Notes under the pieces: generated by a model
What the model saw: only the letters and a program-made list of their open reading frames with translations
What the model was told of the DNA's origin: nothing
Database searches by the model: none
Shown: positions 1 through 8,000 of the stretch, one piece after another
Layout of the letters: every line of letters starts with the position of its first letter
Position numbering within the stretch: the first letter of the stretch is position 1
Assembly: GCA_044228685.1 (NCBI GenBank)
Contig: JBGAUL010000003.1
Span: 124,001-188,000 of the forward strand
Source: JBBATK01 sp044228685
Lineage (GTDB): Bacteria > Bacteroidota > Ignavibacteria > Kapaibacteriales > NICIL-2
Direction of reading: 5' to 3'
Length of the DNA: 64,000 nt
Position numbers and translations under genes: made by a program

Positions 1-939
1 AACAAAGAATGCACTGATCTCATCGAAAAGATTAACTCACAATTTCCCTCGAAGCCACTGCGCTACTTTCTTTCCAGCCACTGGCATCCGCATAGTCTTG
101 CGGCTTTGCAGGCATTTGCTGAGCATAACATTACAGTAGTCACAACACCTGATAACCTGCGTGTATTTTCTGAGCGCGTGGACTCATCTATAGTCACGCG
201 CCTTCGTGAGCACATCTGTGTGGTCGAAGGCGACAGCCTGCTCATTGCCGATAAATCGCAACCAATCATCGCCTATAAAATTCTCAAGTCTGAGTACCCT
301 GCTGTACCCACTGATGAATATCTCACCTTCATGTTGCCCAAGCAGAATCTCTACTTCTGCTCTTGTCTCTACCAACGCATGAAGAATGCTCGCGTTCGAT
401 CCAAAGAGCTGATCGCTGAGCGTCTTGAAGACCTTCATCGCTTCATGCTGCACAAAGGCATACAACCTAAGTTCATGCTCAATTTCGATGTGTTCAACGA
501 CGACTCGCTGGCGCACATTGTACCGGACACCATGAACTACATTCTGGCTCATGGTCAGAGCAGTTCAGAAATCATTCAGAACTTCTGTTCTCTCACGCCT
601 TTTTACATCGCACTCAACTCTGATAGTCTGCGCGAAGAAATCCTTCGCAACCAAGTGCCGTTCAGTTACATCATTACTGCCGTTTATCGATGCATCGACA
701 AGCACGAACTCGAACTGGCACTTGCCCTCGCTCAACTTTATGGCATGCTCAATCCATCAGATCCAAATGCCTGGGATACGCTCGGTGAATGCTATTACCT
801 GCTCGGTAAAACCAACGCTGCTAAATACTATGAATCGCAATCCAAACGCATCGACAAGAACTTCACCCAAGCCGGCGAAGTCTCGTGGAAGAAGAGTCTG
901 GAGAAATACAAGTTGCAGTGGGAGAAGCTGAAGAAATAG
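1..939 (+). CDS. C-terminal part of a metallo-beta-lactamase-like protein with TPR tail (partial, 5' end missing)
   Basis: The reading frame is open from base 1 to the TAG stop, so the start lies outside the window. Early in the visible part the text SSHWHPHS, followed by an alternating hydrophobic stretch and TTPDN, resembles the metal-binding loop and next strand of the metallo-beta-lactamase fold (usual form HxHxDH). Here the pattern is HWHPHS, so the Asp is absent and hydrolase activity is doubtful. The last 60 or so residues (AWDTLGECYYLLGKTNAAKYY) read as one tetratricopeptide repeat. It is convergent with the next gene, with only 14 bases between. Family placement is inference from a fragment; it may be a divergent, non-catalytic relative. 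Confidence 0.55.
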   Translation, partial: NKECTDLIEKINSQFPSKPLRYFLSSHWHPHSLAALQAFAEHNITVVTTPDNLRVFSERVDSSIVTRLREHICVVEGDSLLIADKSQPIIAYKILKSEYPAVPTDEYLTFMLPKQNLYFCSCLYQRMKNARVRSKELIAERLEDLHRFMLHKGIQPKFMLNFDVFNDDSLAHIVPDTMNYILAHGQSSSEIIQNFCSLTPFYIALNSDSLREEILRNQVPFSYIITAVYRCIDKHELELALALAQLYGMLNPSDPNAWDTLGECYYLLGKTNAAKYYESQSKRIDKNFTQAGEVSWKKSLEKYKLQWEKLKK

Positions 940-953
940 AGCTGCAAAGAGAC

Positions 954-1838
954 TTAATGCGCGACGATCAAGCTGCAGCTAAACCATTGCAATCCACAAC
1001 GGAAGCGGCAGTTGTAGAGTCCGGATGTGAGAGCTTCAGTACGTATTCTGAAGCTCTTCTCGTCTGAGCGAGGCTGCACGATTTTCGAGGCATCAATAAC
1101 AACACCTTCAACCGACTGCAAGCGAATCGAGTTGAAGTCAATGGACGAAGGCGCAATTACATCGCAAACGTTGCTCGATGGCAGAGGTACAACTTGTACG
1201 ACTCCGGGATGAGTATCATCCACGATATTCACATCTCCTGTAACTATAAAACCATTACGGCTGGAGCGATCTGAGCTGTAGTCGTTGTCACACTTTGCAC
1301 TCACTTCCCATGTAAGATTGACACCACGCGGCACTTGAACATTCGCAAAAGTGTCACCGACTACAACAGTTGTGTCCCAAGGTGGCGTAGCGGCGCTGAA
1401 AATATGCAGAGCATAGGATGTTGCGACTGTATCATGAGACCAAGTAAAATGCACGAGATCTGAATCGAGCTTGACTCCGTCAGGTTGGTAGATGGCGACT
1501 TTAGCGGCGTTTATAAAACGTATTCTCCCTTCACGAAAAACGCTGTCAGAACCGTCATGCTTGATGGTCCATCGTACATTGAATCCGTAACCTTCAGTCA
1601 CAAACCACCGTGCCTCGTTTCCACTTGAGAAATAAGTGCTAAGAAAAGGGAACGATCCAGAGTAAAAAACCAGCGTCGCGCTTTTGAATGCAGTTGTGTC
1701 GAAAATGCACTCTAAACCACTCGTGCAATAAAAAGTAGTGTCGGCCGGCAAATACGGCGTCGAATCAACTTGAGAATTAGCAAGCAGGAATGAGGAGTGC
1801 AGAGTGCAAATGCACAGAATTAGCAAGAGAGGTTTCAT
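954..1838 (-). CDS. Secreted protein with putative T9SS C-terminal sorting domain
   Basis: This 294-residue protein starts with a clear signal peptide (MKPLLLILCICTLHSSFLLA). The middle contains beta-rich segments with an Ig/FN3-like character (VHFTWSHDTVATSYALHIF). The last ~75 residues (VVPLPSSNVCDV ... GLYNCRF) have the layout of T9SS type A sorting domains: a short strand, an N-P-like turn, IRLQSVEGVV, and a SGLY motif before the final strand. It is the last gene of the leftward carotenoid strand, 26 bases after the glycosyltransferase, but may only be a neighbour. No specific function is recognisable. It is probably exported and attached at the cell surface. Confidence 0.7.
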   Translation of the reverse strand: MKPLLLILCICTLHSSFLLANSQVDSTPYLPADTTFYCTSGLECIFDTTAFKSATLVFYSGSFPFLSTYFSSGNEARWFVTEGYGFNVRWTIKHDGSDSVFREGRIRFINAAKVAIYQPDGVKLDSDLVHFTWSHDTVATSYALHIFSAATPPWDTTVVVGDTFANVQVPRGVNLTWEVSAKCDNDYSSDRSSRNGFIVTGDVNIVDDTHPGVVQVVPLPSSNVCDVIAPSSIDFNSIRLQSVEGVVIDASKIVQPRSDEKSFRIRTEALTSGLYNCRFRCGLQWFSCSLIVAH

Positions 1839-1864
1839 TGCAGCTCACGATAAGGACCTTTGGA

Positions 1865-3091
1865 CTAGTCGTCAGTGTCGTGAGCAAAGTACGGAACAAA
1901 ATTTTGAATATAATTCTGGAACTGTCGTAGGGTGTGATTGTCTCTTCGCTCTACCCATAAATTCAGACTTCGCTCCAGCGACGAGATCAAGTCCGTATGA
2001 AACAGCTCAGCACCCAACTTATTGCGCTCCACTTGCTGCATGTTGTATTCTTGCTCGAAGAAATTTGTGTGTGCAAGCACGGGCACGGCGTGAGCCAGAG
2101 CCTGATAAATAGTGCCATTGCCGCCATGACAAATCACCGCACGGGTCAAAGGAAGTAATGGCTCGTGGTCGACAAAGGCTCGTGAAATAATATGCGGAGC
2201 TCGGAACGCTGCGGCACTTCTACCGGTGGCAAGTACCGTGTATTTAGCGAAGCGCTTGTCTTCAAGCCATTTGAAATGTTCGAATTTTCCGGTGCTGCCG
2301 AGGCTTACAATTACAAGCGGCTTATCGAGAGCGATTATTGTCTGCTTTAATTCTAGCTCCTCGCGCGTTGCTCGGTGAAAGAGCGGTCCAACAACGGCAT
2401 AATTGGCCGGAAGATTTTTCTGCGGAAACAACTCCGGTAAATCACACACCAAGGTTTTATCGCCTTCCAATTCATCAAGAATTGAACTGCGACTGCTCAG
2501 TGCGTAGCGCTTGCGCAATTCGGCGAAAGAAGCGTGGTGCAGACGAAGCACTGCTGCCTCGCCGACTTTACTCACGACTCTACGAATCGGCGAAGGAAGT
2601 ATCTGTAGCACGCGGTGTGCAGGATGAACGCGCGGCACGCTTCGTCCTGGTTGGTAGTACTTGGTCATATAACCATTCACCACTTTCACGCATGGCACGC
2701 CACAGAATTCAGCCGCCATGTTCAGCGTCATGGATGCGTCGCCGAGCACGCAATCGGGCTGGAGTCTTTTGATGATTTCGATCTGCTGCGCCATGACGCG
2801 ATCGAGCTCTGTCACCGACATCCAACTGAAATCAAATCGAGTTGAGTATTCCAGAATGATCTCAGCATCGGTATCATCAAACGCAAAGGTTGGGAAGCCT
2901 GCTTCTTGGATCCACTTGTGGTAGCGTTTTGTGTGCGCGAAGACGAAGTCGACCTCGTCGCGAAAACGATTTGCGAGTTGAAGACAGCGGAGGTAGTGCG
3001 AGAGGAAATCGAAGGAGAAGACGAGGACGAGTGGACGCTCACGAGCCTCATGCCTTGGTCTGCAGAAGAGCTCGCGAGCGAATGAATTCAT
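1865..3091 (-). CDS. GT1-type glycosyltransferase, probable carotenoid (CrtX-like) glycosyltransferase
   Basis: A 408-residue GT-B enzyme of the UDP-glucuronosyl/UDP-glucosyl and MurG-like superfamily. The C-terminal nucleotide-sugar-binding half holds the motif CHGGNGTIYQALAHAVPVL, followed by EQEYNM, as in macrolide and zeaxanthin glycosyltransferases. The N-terminal acceptor domain starts LVLVFSFDFLSHYLRCLQLA. Its ATG lies 44 bases inside the end of crtYcd, so the two are translationally linked. Position directly after crtZ and crtYcd suggests it glycosylates hydroxy-carotenoids, but other lipid or sterol acceptors are possible. A start a few codons downstream cannot be ruled out. Confidence 0.75.
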   Translation of the reverse strand: MNSFARELFCRPRHEARERPLVLVFSFDFLSHYLRCLQLANRFRDEVDFVFAHTKRYHKWIQEAGFPTFAFDDTDAEIILEYSTRFDFSWMSVTELDRVMAQQIEIIKRLQPDCVLGDASMTLNMAAEFCGVPCVKVVNGYMTKYYQPGRSVPRVHPAHRVLQILPSPIRRVVSKVGEAAVLRLHHASFAELRKRYALSSRSSILDELEGDKTLVCDLPELFPQKNLPANYAVVGPLFHRATREELELKQTIIALDKPLVIVSLGSTGKFEHFKWLEDKRFAKYTVLATGRSAAAFRAPHIISRAFVDHEPLLPLTRAVICHGGNGTIYQALAHAVPVLAHTNFFEQEYNMQQVERNKLGAELFHTDLISSLERSLNLWVERRDNHTLRQFQNYIQNFVPYFAHDTDD

Positions 3092-3746
3092 AAATCGCCG
3101 TAGTTAGAAGCAACATATCCATGCCGTAAAACACATCATCAACCGGTATGGTCAACATTCTCACACCGATATTCTCAGCATCATTATACCACACCACCGG
3201 TTGATCGAGCATGCTTCCGGTGAGCAATCCATTGACGATAAAGAAGGGCAACAGTATCACCACGAAAGCACGGAAGAAACGGGTCAACCAGTCGACCTTC
3301 AGCAGCACCAATGTTCCCAACAAGACTATTCCTAAAGCACAAGTGACTGCTGTGTACCAGTGTGTACGAAACACTATCAACAGCACTGCCATAATCAGCA
3401 ACATGATATGTGGCAGACGAGCTGTTAGCTTGTTAAAGCTATCAGTAGGAAGCAGTACATTGAGACAATGATAGGTGAAGAGCGAGGCGTAAGGAATGCA
3501 GATAAAGAAGGCAATTTCTTCGATTGGAAGCAGGCCAAGAGAAGGACCAAAAACGTAGCGCGAATTGAAGCCCCAGACACCCATTTGGGTGAAAAGCTGA
3601 TCCCAAATGATGAACACGATTGCCGTTAGAATGCAAGCCGGCCAGAACGCAAACCACTGCTTATCGAAGCGCAGTCGTGGATGAAAACTCGCCACGAGCG
3701 GAACGGCTATCGAAGCCGCATCAATGACTGCGTAAGTGAAGTGCAT
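3048..3746 (-). CDS. crtYcd: Lycopene beta-cyclase, fused CrtYc-CrtYd type
   Basis: This 232-residue, strongly hydrophobic protein has about six or seven membrane segments. It contains two repeats of the lycopene cyclase domain, each marked by the PxE/D motif: LPIEEIAFFICIPY around residue 76 and IPVDDVFYGMDMLL near residue 208. Actinobacteria carry these as two subunits (CrtYc, CrtYd); the fused form is typical of Bacteroidota and some fungi. It should turn lycopene into beta-carotene in the membrane. It starts 16 bases after crtZ and its end overlaps the glycosyltransferase start. The assignment is well supported by motif and context. Confidence 0.88.
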   Translation of the reverse strand: MHFTYAVIDAASIAVPLVASFHPRLRFDKQWFAFWPACILTAIVFIIWDQLFTQMGVWGFNSRYVFGPSLGLLPIEEIAFFICIPYASLFTYHCLNVLLPTDSFNKLTARLPHIMLLIMAVLLIVFRTHWYTAVTCALGIVLLGTLVLLKVDWLTRFFRAFVVILLPFFIVNGLLTGSMLDQPVVWYNDAENIGVRMLTIPVDDVFYGMDMLLLTTAIYEFIRSRALLQTKA

Positions 3747-3762
3747 TCCCAGTGAATTCCTT

Positions 3763-4263
3763 CTAGCTCTTCTTGGTTGGAATTGACGTGATTTGATCGT
3801 TCAATGAAAACAGTCCGGCATCTCTGAAGTACTTCGGTGGCACCCACAACATACCAAAGCACTCGCCATCTTCACGTTCGAGATGTTTGTGGTGCATCTT
3901 GTGCGCACGACGAATCGCGCGGAAGTAACGAGAGTTCGCATTACGCAACCAACGAAAACGTTGGTGGATGAAGACGTCGTGAATCAAGAAATAGGCAAAG
4001 CCATACAGCGTAATACCAAGCCCGGCCCAAAACCACGGCGCATCCAGTCCTTTGGCAACTCCAGTGTACAACAGAAGAATGCCCGGTGTGGCGAAGATGA
4101 TAAAGAAGCTGTCGTTGCGTTCAAAGAAACCTTGCTCGCCTTTTTGATGATGGTCTTGGTGGAGCATCCACAGCGGACCATGCATCAGAAAACGATGTGC
4201 GAGCCACGCGACGGCTTCCATTGCAGCAAAAGAGCAGAACAAAACGAGTGCGTTGATCATCAT
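3763..4263 (-). CDS. crtZ: Beta-carotene hydroxylase (fatty acid hydroxylase superfamily)
   Basis: This 166-residue membrane di-iron protein has the full histidine set: HRFLMH near residue 23, HQDHH near 36, HDVFIHQR near 95, and HKMHHKH near 121. The length equals that of bacterial CrtZ. It adds hydroxyls at C3 and C3' of beta-carotene rings, giving zeaxanthin. The ATG overlaps the stop of the upstream SRPBCC gene by four bases (ATGA), and crtYcd follows after 16 bases, so the three are co-translated. No ketolase (crtW) gene is visible in the cluster. Confidence 0.92.
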   Translation of the reverse strand: MMINALVLFCSFAAMEAVAWLAHRFLMHGPLWMLHQDHHQKGEQGFFERNDSFFIIFATPGILLLYTGVAKGLDAPWFWAGLGITLYGFAYFLIHDVFIHQRFRWLRNANSRYFRAIRRAHKMHHKHLEREDGECFGMLWVPPKYFRDAGLFSLNDQITSIPTKKS

Positions 4264-4730
4264 GATTGTGAATCCTTAAACAACTGTTCAAGACGTTTGG
4301 TGCGATATGCAAAAATAGACTCTACTTGACGGCGTACGAAGAGGCTGTGTACGATGCGACCAAGAAAGCCCAGCGGCAAGCGATAGCGTAGATCATCGGC
4401 CATCTCCACTCCACCTTCCACTTCCTTGAACGAGTGAGTATGATGCCACTCTGCGTAGGGTCCTTTGAGTTGGATGTCCGTAAAACTATAAGGCGCATTC
4501 ACCTTGATAATCTTCGTCACCCAAAGCATAGGGATACCCAAAACCGGTCGCACTGTGTAGCGGATCAGCATTCCTTCGCGCGTTGTGCCTTCTTCAAATC
4601 CCGACAGAATGCGAAAGCGCATGTATTCAGGCGTGATCTTGCCAAGATTAGCCGGCGAAGAAAAGAAGTCCCATGCTTGCTGCAAACTGATGGGCAAGAC
4701 TTGTCGTGTGTGTAACTCGTGATATGTCAT
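4260..4730 (-). CDS. SRPBCC-family lipid-binding-like protein of the carotenoid operon
   Basis: This 156-residue soluble protein has a START/polyketide-cyclase (SRPBCC) fold: LPISLQQAWDFFSSPANLGKI at the start, a beta grip (FTDIQLKGPYAEWHHTHSF), and a long C-terminal helix (VESIFAYRTKRLEQLF). Such proteins bind hydrophobic ligands in a deep cavity. It is joined to crtZ by a four-base overlap and follows the unknown gene by 28 bases. The author recalls similar proteins accompanying crt genes in Bacteroidota. A carotenoid carrier or assembly role is inference; no catalytic residues are evident. Confidence 0.75.
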   Translation of the reverse strand: MTYHELHTRQVLPISLQQAWDFFSSPANLGKITPEYMRFRILSGFEEGTTREGMLIRYTVRPVLGIPMLWVTKIIKVNAPYSFTDIQLKGPYAEWHHTHSFKEVEGGVEMADDLRYRLPLGFLGRIVHSLFVRRQVESIFAYRTKRLEQLFKDSQS

Positions 4731-4758
4731 GCTACCGTTAATTTCAATAAGGTCATCG

Positions 4759-5298
4759 TCATGGTTGTCTGAGCGAGCGTATCGACGCCTTCTCAGTCTC
4801 AGTACACTCTTCGCTTGCCAGCATGTGTTTCAGAACCCGGCGATACAGGTCTTCGTCTTCCGACAAAGCATTTGTCCGTTTGAGATAACTCAACAACAAG
4901 CCTTTATCTTCTTCCAAATTGTCATGATATCCTAAAAACTCCGGAACTCTGCACTGAACTGTAAAGCGTAGAAATCTCAGTTCGATGTTGCTGCGATCCA
5001 TACTCAATGCTCGCTCCAACCTCTCACGTCCTTGACGGAAGTACTTCAGCTTCGACCACGGCATAGACGCATGTTTGCTCAGCATCATGTCTGCCATTGC
5101 TTTGTATGCCAAAGTCATTGCACGATTTTCATCAGCATTCTCCATCAACGCATGGAAGCGATCAGCCACGTCTTCAGAGAGGAGTGCATCAGCACACATG
5201 CTTCGCAATTCAATCAGCGAGGGAGTTTCAGCCAGGGCTGCGACTCTCATGCTAAGGAACAAGAACACTATCAGTGAAGCGGTGAAATAAGATTGCAT
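4759..5298 (-). CDS. Conserved unknown exported protein of carotenoid clusters
   Basis: The ATG at 5298 is preferred over the upstream one at 5343 because it begins a clean signal peptide (MQSYFTASLIVFLFLSMRVAALA). The mature part is about 155 residues, all helical and TPR-like: MADMMLSKHASMPWSKLKYF, then ERALSMDRSNIELRFLRFTV, then FLGYHDNLEEDKG. This arrangement resembles uncharacterised proteins in flavobacterial crt clusters, from memory. It overlaps the 3' end of crtB by 28 bases, so it belongs to the operon. The location would be periplasmic. Function is unknown; scaffolding or carotenoid-glycoside transport are guesses. Confidence 0.7.
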   Translation of the reverse strand: MQSYFTASLIVFLFLSMRVAALAETPSLIELRSMCADALLSEDVADRFHALMENADENRAMTLAYKAMADMMLSKHASMPWSKLKYFRQGRERLERALSMDRSNIELRFLRFTVQCRVPEFLGYHDNLEEDKGLLLSYLKRTNALSEDEDLYRRVLKHMLASEECTETEKASIRSLRQP

Positions 5299-6125
5299 TT
5301 GTCGCGGATGTATGATTGCAACAGAATAACAACTTTTTTCCAATCCGCCACACGAATCCTCTCGTGCATTACATCCTCTGCACGAGATTTTTGAATTTTT
5401 CGAAAGAGCTCGATGTAGTATCGGTAGGCCAGAAACACACCAAAGCGTGCTGACGCCGGCAAACGAACTATACCCTCAAATGCCGCCGTGAAGTCATCGT
5501 TGATATCAGCCTCAATCTTTGCCTTTGACTCTTCATCAAAGGTTTTGATATCAAGCGAGGGAAAGTACACGCGATCAAGCAACTCCACATCCTCGCGCAG
5601 ATCACGAAGGAAGTTGATTTTTTGAAAGGCAGAACCAAGACGCATAGCCGGCTCTTTCAGACTGCGGTACAGGTCTTCACGTTCTTCGCAAAACACTTTC
5701 AAACACATAAGGCCCACGACTTCGGCTGAACCGAGGATGTACTGCTTATATTCCGACGAGGTGTACTCTATCGGACGCAGATCCATCTCCATGCTTTGCA
5801 GGAACGTGTCGATGAGCTCGCGAGGAATCTTGTATTGATTTACTGTCTTTTGAAAGCTGTTGAGAATGGGATTCAGACTAATTCCCTGCTCGATTGCCTT
5901 GGTCGTGTCAGCGATGAAATCTCGCAGCAACTCTTCTTTGTTGTAATCGTGAAAGGTATCCACGATCTCATCTGCGAAACGAACGAAACCATAGATGTTG
6001 TAAATGGGTTCGCGAAAGCGCTCATCGAGAAAACGAATACCAAGCGAGAACGACGTGCTATATCGCAGCGTGGTTATACGACTTGTATGAAAGGAAATTT
6101 CGTCGAACAGTTCTTTAGTAGCCAT
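5271..6125 (-). CDS. crtB: Phytoene synthase
   Basis: A 284-residue trans-isoprenyl diphosphate synthase (head-to-head type) that joins two geranylgeranyl diphosphates into phytoene. Both Asp-rich metal-binding motifs are present: ADEIVDTFHD near residue 50 and RDLREDVELLDRVYFP near residue 180. The ATG at 6125 sits one base past the crtI stop, giving tight coupling; an upstream ATG at 6167 would overlap crtI and add a tail without family similarity. Squalene synthase is the main alternative, but the adjacent desaturase makes phytoene synthase far more likely. No GGPP synthase gene is in the window. Confidence 0.9.
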   Translation of the reverse strand: MATKELFDEISFHTSRITTLRYSTSFSLGIRFLDERFREPIYNIYGFVRFADEIVDTFHDYNKEELLRDFIADTTKAIEQGISLNPILNSFQKTVNQYKIPRELIDTFLQSMEMDLRPIEYTSSEYKQYILGSAEVVGLMCLKVFCEEREDLYRSLKEPAMRLGSAFQKINFLRDLREDVELLDRVYFPSLDIKTFDEESKAKIEADINDDFTAAFEGIVRLPASARFGVFLAYRYYIELFRKIQKSRAEDVMHERIRVADWKKVVILLQSYIRDKCNLISPLH

Positions 6126-6126
6126 T

Positions 6127-7608
6127 CTAGTTCCACTCCTTGTGAATTTCACGAGCAACAATGCCACCGGATATCAGCGATGGCGGCACTCCGGGTCCGG
6201 GTACACTGAGCTGTCCCGTGTAATAGAGATTCTTCAAGCGCTTACTCTTTATCGATGGTTTGAGAATGCCGGTTTGACGAAGCGTGTTTGCCAAACCGTA
6301 GGCATTGCCTTTGAATGAACTATAATCTTTGACAAAATCGTTGTGCGCATAACTACGCTCAACAACGATGTGATCGTGTAAATCTTCACCGCATCGTTCG
6401 GCAATTCGTCCTAGTGCAATCTCCAAGTACTTCGCCCGCGCAGCCGGCGTGTCGGCTATTCCCGGTGCCGTGGGGATCAACACAAAGAGATTTTCACTGC
6501 CTGCCGGTGCAACCGTCGGATCGGTCTTCGATGGCACACATACGTACATCAAGGGATCTGTTGGGAAGCGAGGACGTTTGTAAATCTCGTCTGCATGCTT
6601 ATCAAAATCTCGATCGAAGAAGAGATTGTGGTGTAGCAAGCCGTCGAGACGCTTGTTTATCCCGAGGTAGTAGATAAACGCTGAAGGAGCTATCGTTCGC
6701 GACTCCCAGTAGTTATCGCTGTAGCTTCGTTTGTCCTGCGGTATAAGCTTGGTTTCCACATGATGATAATCCGCCGAAGCCACAACAATATCTGCTTTGA
6801 ATTCGGCGTTCTGGGTTCGTACAGTCGTGATTTGATCATCTGTGACTTCACACGACAAAACATCGTGCTGAAATTTGAATTCAACGCCTTGCTGTTCAGC
6901 CACATGCTGCATGCCTCGAATGATGCGATGCATGCCGCCCATTGGATACCAAGTTCCTAAAGCCATGTCGGCGTAGTTCATCATGCTATACAATGCCGGA
7001 ATGTTCTGCGGACGTGCCCCAAGGAAAAGTACGGGAAACTCGAGAAGTTGGATGAGACGGGGATCTTTGAATGATTTTCGCACGTAGCTCCGCATTGAGC
7101 GAAGCATGTGAAGACGAAAGACACCGCCCATGATGCGCGGTTCGAGGTATTCTCGCAAAGAGCGACCAGGCAGTCGCACGAGATCTTGCATTCCCACTTT
7201 ATACTTGTACTCAGCTTCCGCCAAAAACTGCTTGAGTTTGGCGGCGCTGCCAGTTTCGATTGATTCAAAAAGAGCGAAGAGCTCGTCGAGCTCCGAAGGA
7301 ATGTCGAGAAGCTCTTCGTTCTCGAGAAATACTCTGTAGGACGGCGACAATCGAACGAGATCGTAATGCTGCGCGACACTACTACCAAATTGATTGAAGT
7401 AGCTTTCGAACACATCCGGCATCCAATACCAGCTTGGTCCCATGTCAAAAAGGAATCCATCCTTCTGCCAAGTCCGCGCTCTGCCACCTGCCTGAGCGTG
7501 ACGCTCAAGCACCGTGACCTTCATACCAAGCTGCGCGCAGTGAGTGGCGGCAGAGAGACCGGAAAATCCGGACCCAATCACAACAACTCGCTTTGGTTGA
7601 TTTTTCAT
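6127..7608 (-). CDS. crtI: Phytoene desaturase (CrtI type)
   Basis: This 493-residue FAD-dependent amine-oxidase-fold enzyme carries the N-terminal dinucleotide fold VVVIGSGFSGLSAA with GxGxxG at residues 12-17, then LERHAQAGGRARTW. The C-terminal carotenoid desaturase signature YYTGQLSVPGPGVPPSLISG is near residue 465. It introduces double bonds into phytoene to give lycopene. It is the first gene of the leftward crt operon and is preceded by a candidate promoter (7689-7717) and a palindrome. Length and motifs match the family; the exact number of desaturation steps cannot be read from sequence. Confidence 0.93.
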   Translation of the reverse strand: MKNQPKRVVVIGSGFSGLSAATHCAQLGMKVTVLERHAQAGGRARTWQKDGFLFDMGPSWYWMPDVFESYFNQFGSSVAQHYDLVRLSPSYRVFLENEELLDIPSELDELFALFESIETGSAAKLKQFLAEAEYKYKVGMQDLVRLPGRSLREYLEPRIMGGVFRLHMLRSMRSYVRKSFKDPRLIQLLEFPVLFLGARPQNIPALYSMMNYADMALGTWYPMGGMHRIIRGMQHVAEQQGVEFKFQHDVLSCEVTDDQITTVRTQNAEFKADIVVASADYHHVETKLIPQDKRSYSDNYWESRTIAPSAFIYYLGINKRLDGLLHHNLFFDRDFDKHADEIYKRPRFPTDPLMYVCVPSKTDPTVAPAGSENLFVLIPTAPGIADTPAARAKYLEIALGRIAERCGEDLHDHIVVERSYAHNDFVKDYSSFKGNAYGLANTLRQTGILKPSIKSKRLKNLYYTGQLSVPGPGVPPSLISGGIVAREIHKEWN

Positions 7609-7688
7609 CGTTCTTCGCTCAGGCTCTTCCTCAGTTTCTCAACAACACTTCGACCTACTTGCTATCCGACCTCACCAAACTCTCGCTA

Positions 7689-7717
7689 CAAAGTACGCAC
7701 TGTCCAAAGCCGCACAA
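7689..7717 (-). promoter_or_regulatory. Candidate crtI operon promoter
   Basis: On the minus strand TTG (7717-7715) is followed by 19 bases and then TACTTTG (7695-7689). This is the window's TTG-N19-TAnnTTTG pattern with one base missing inside the -7 box. It would start transcription about 75 bases before the crtI ATG. Confidence 0.4.
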
Positions 7718-7733
7718 CCTTTGAATTGCTGCT

Positions 7734-7755
7734 ATTCGGAGTTCCATTTCCGAAT
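7734..7755. promoter_or_regulatory. Inverted repeat upstream of crtI promoter, possible activator site
   Basis: ATTCGGA, eight bases, TCCGAAT: perfect seven-base arms. It lies 17 bases upstream of the candidate -33 element, near -52 to -73 relative to the predicted start, a usual place for a dimeric activator. The regulator is unknown. Confidence 0.35.
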
Positions 7756-7941
7756 CTCATAATTCGTTTTTTTGTGAGCACTTAACTGTTATCGCAGCAT
7801 TGAAGAACATGGCGGGCTTTTAGTGTAGAGTTGTCAGAATAATTTCGACTTCGGAGGGCAGCAAAGTAGTCGGTAGCAATGCGCAGGCTAGATCTATGGC
7901 CCCAACGCCGCATCCAGTTGTCTCCGCTTGTTTTTAAATCA

Positions 7942-7971
7942 TGGAGAAGGCCTGAGCCTGCCATATTTTTG
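7942..7971 (+). promoter_or_regulatory. Candidate peroxiredoxin promoter
   Basis: TATTTTTG at 7964-7971 matches the -7 consensus. TGG at 7942-7944 (one mismatch to TTG) is 19 bases upstream. The predicted start site is about 20 bases before the ATG. Confidence 0.4.
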
Positions 7972-8000
7972 TTTCTTTTCACCTTATTCATTGCAACTCT

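Larger units (their letters stand above)
7609..8000. other. Divergent regulatory region between crtI and the peroxiredoxin gene
   Basis: This 392-base region has no convincing gene. It holds a candidate leftward promoter for crtI, a seven-base-arm palindrome just upstream of it, and a candidate rightward -7 box for the peroxiredoxin gene. The part between about 7760 and 7950 shows no clear structure. Confidence 0.6.

Noticed and set aside
3048..3091. 44-base overlap of the glycosyltransferase and crtYcd suggested a frameshift
   Set aside because: Both proteins are complete with family-typical ends, so it is an ordinary operon overlap.
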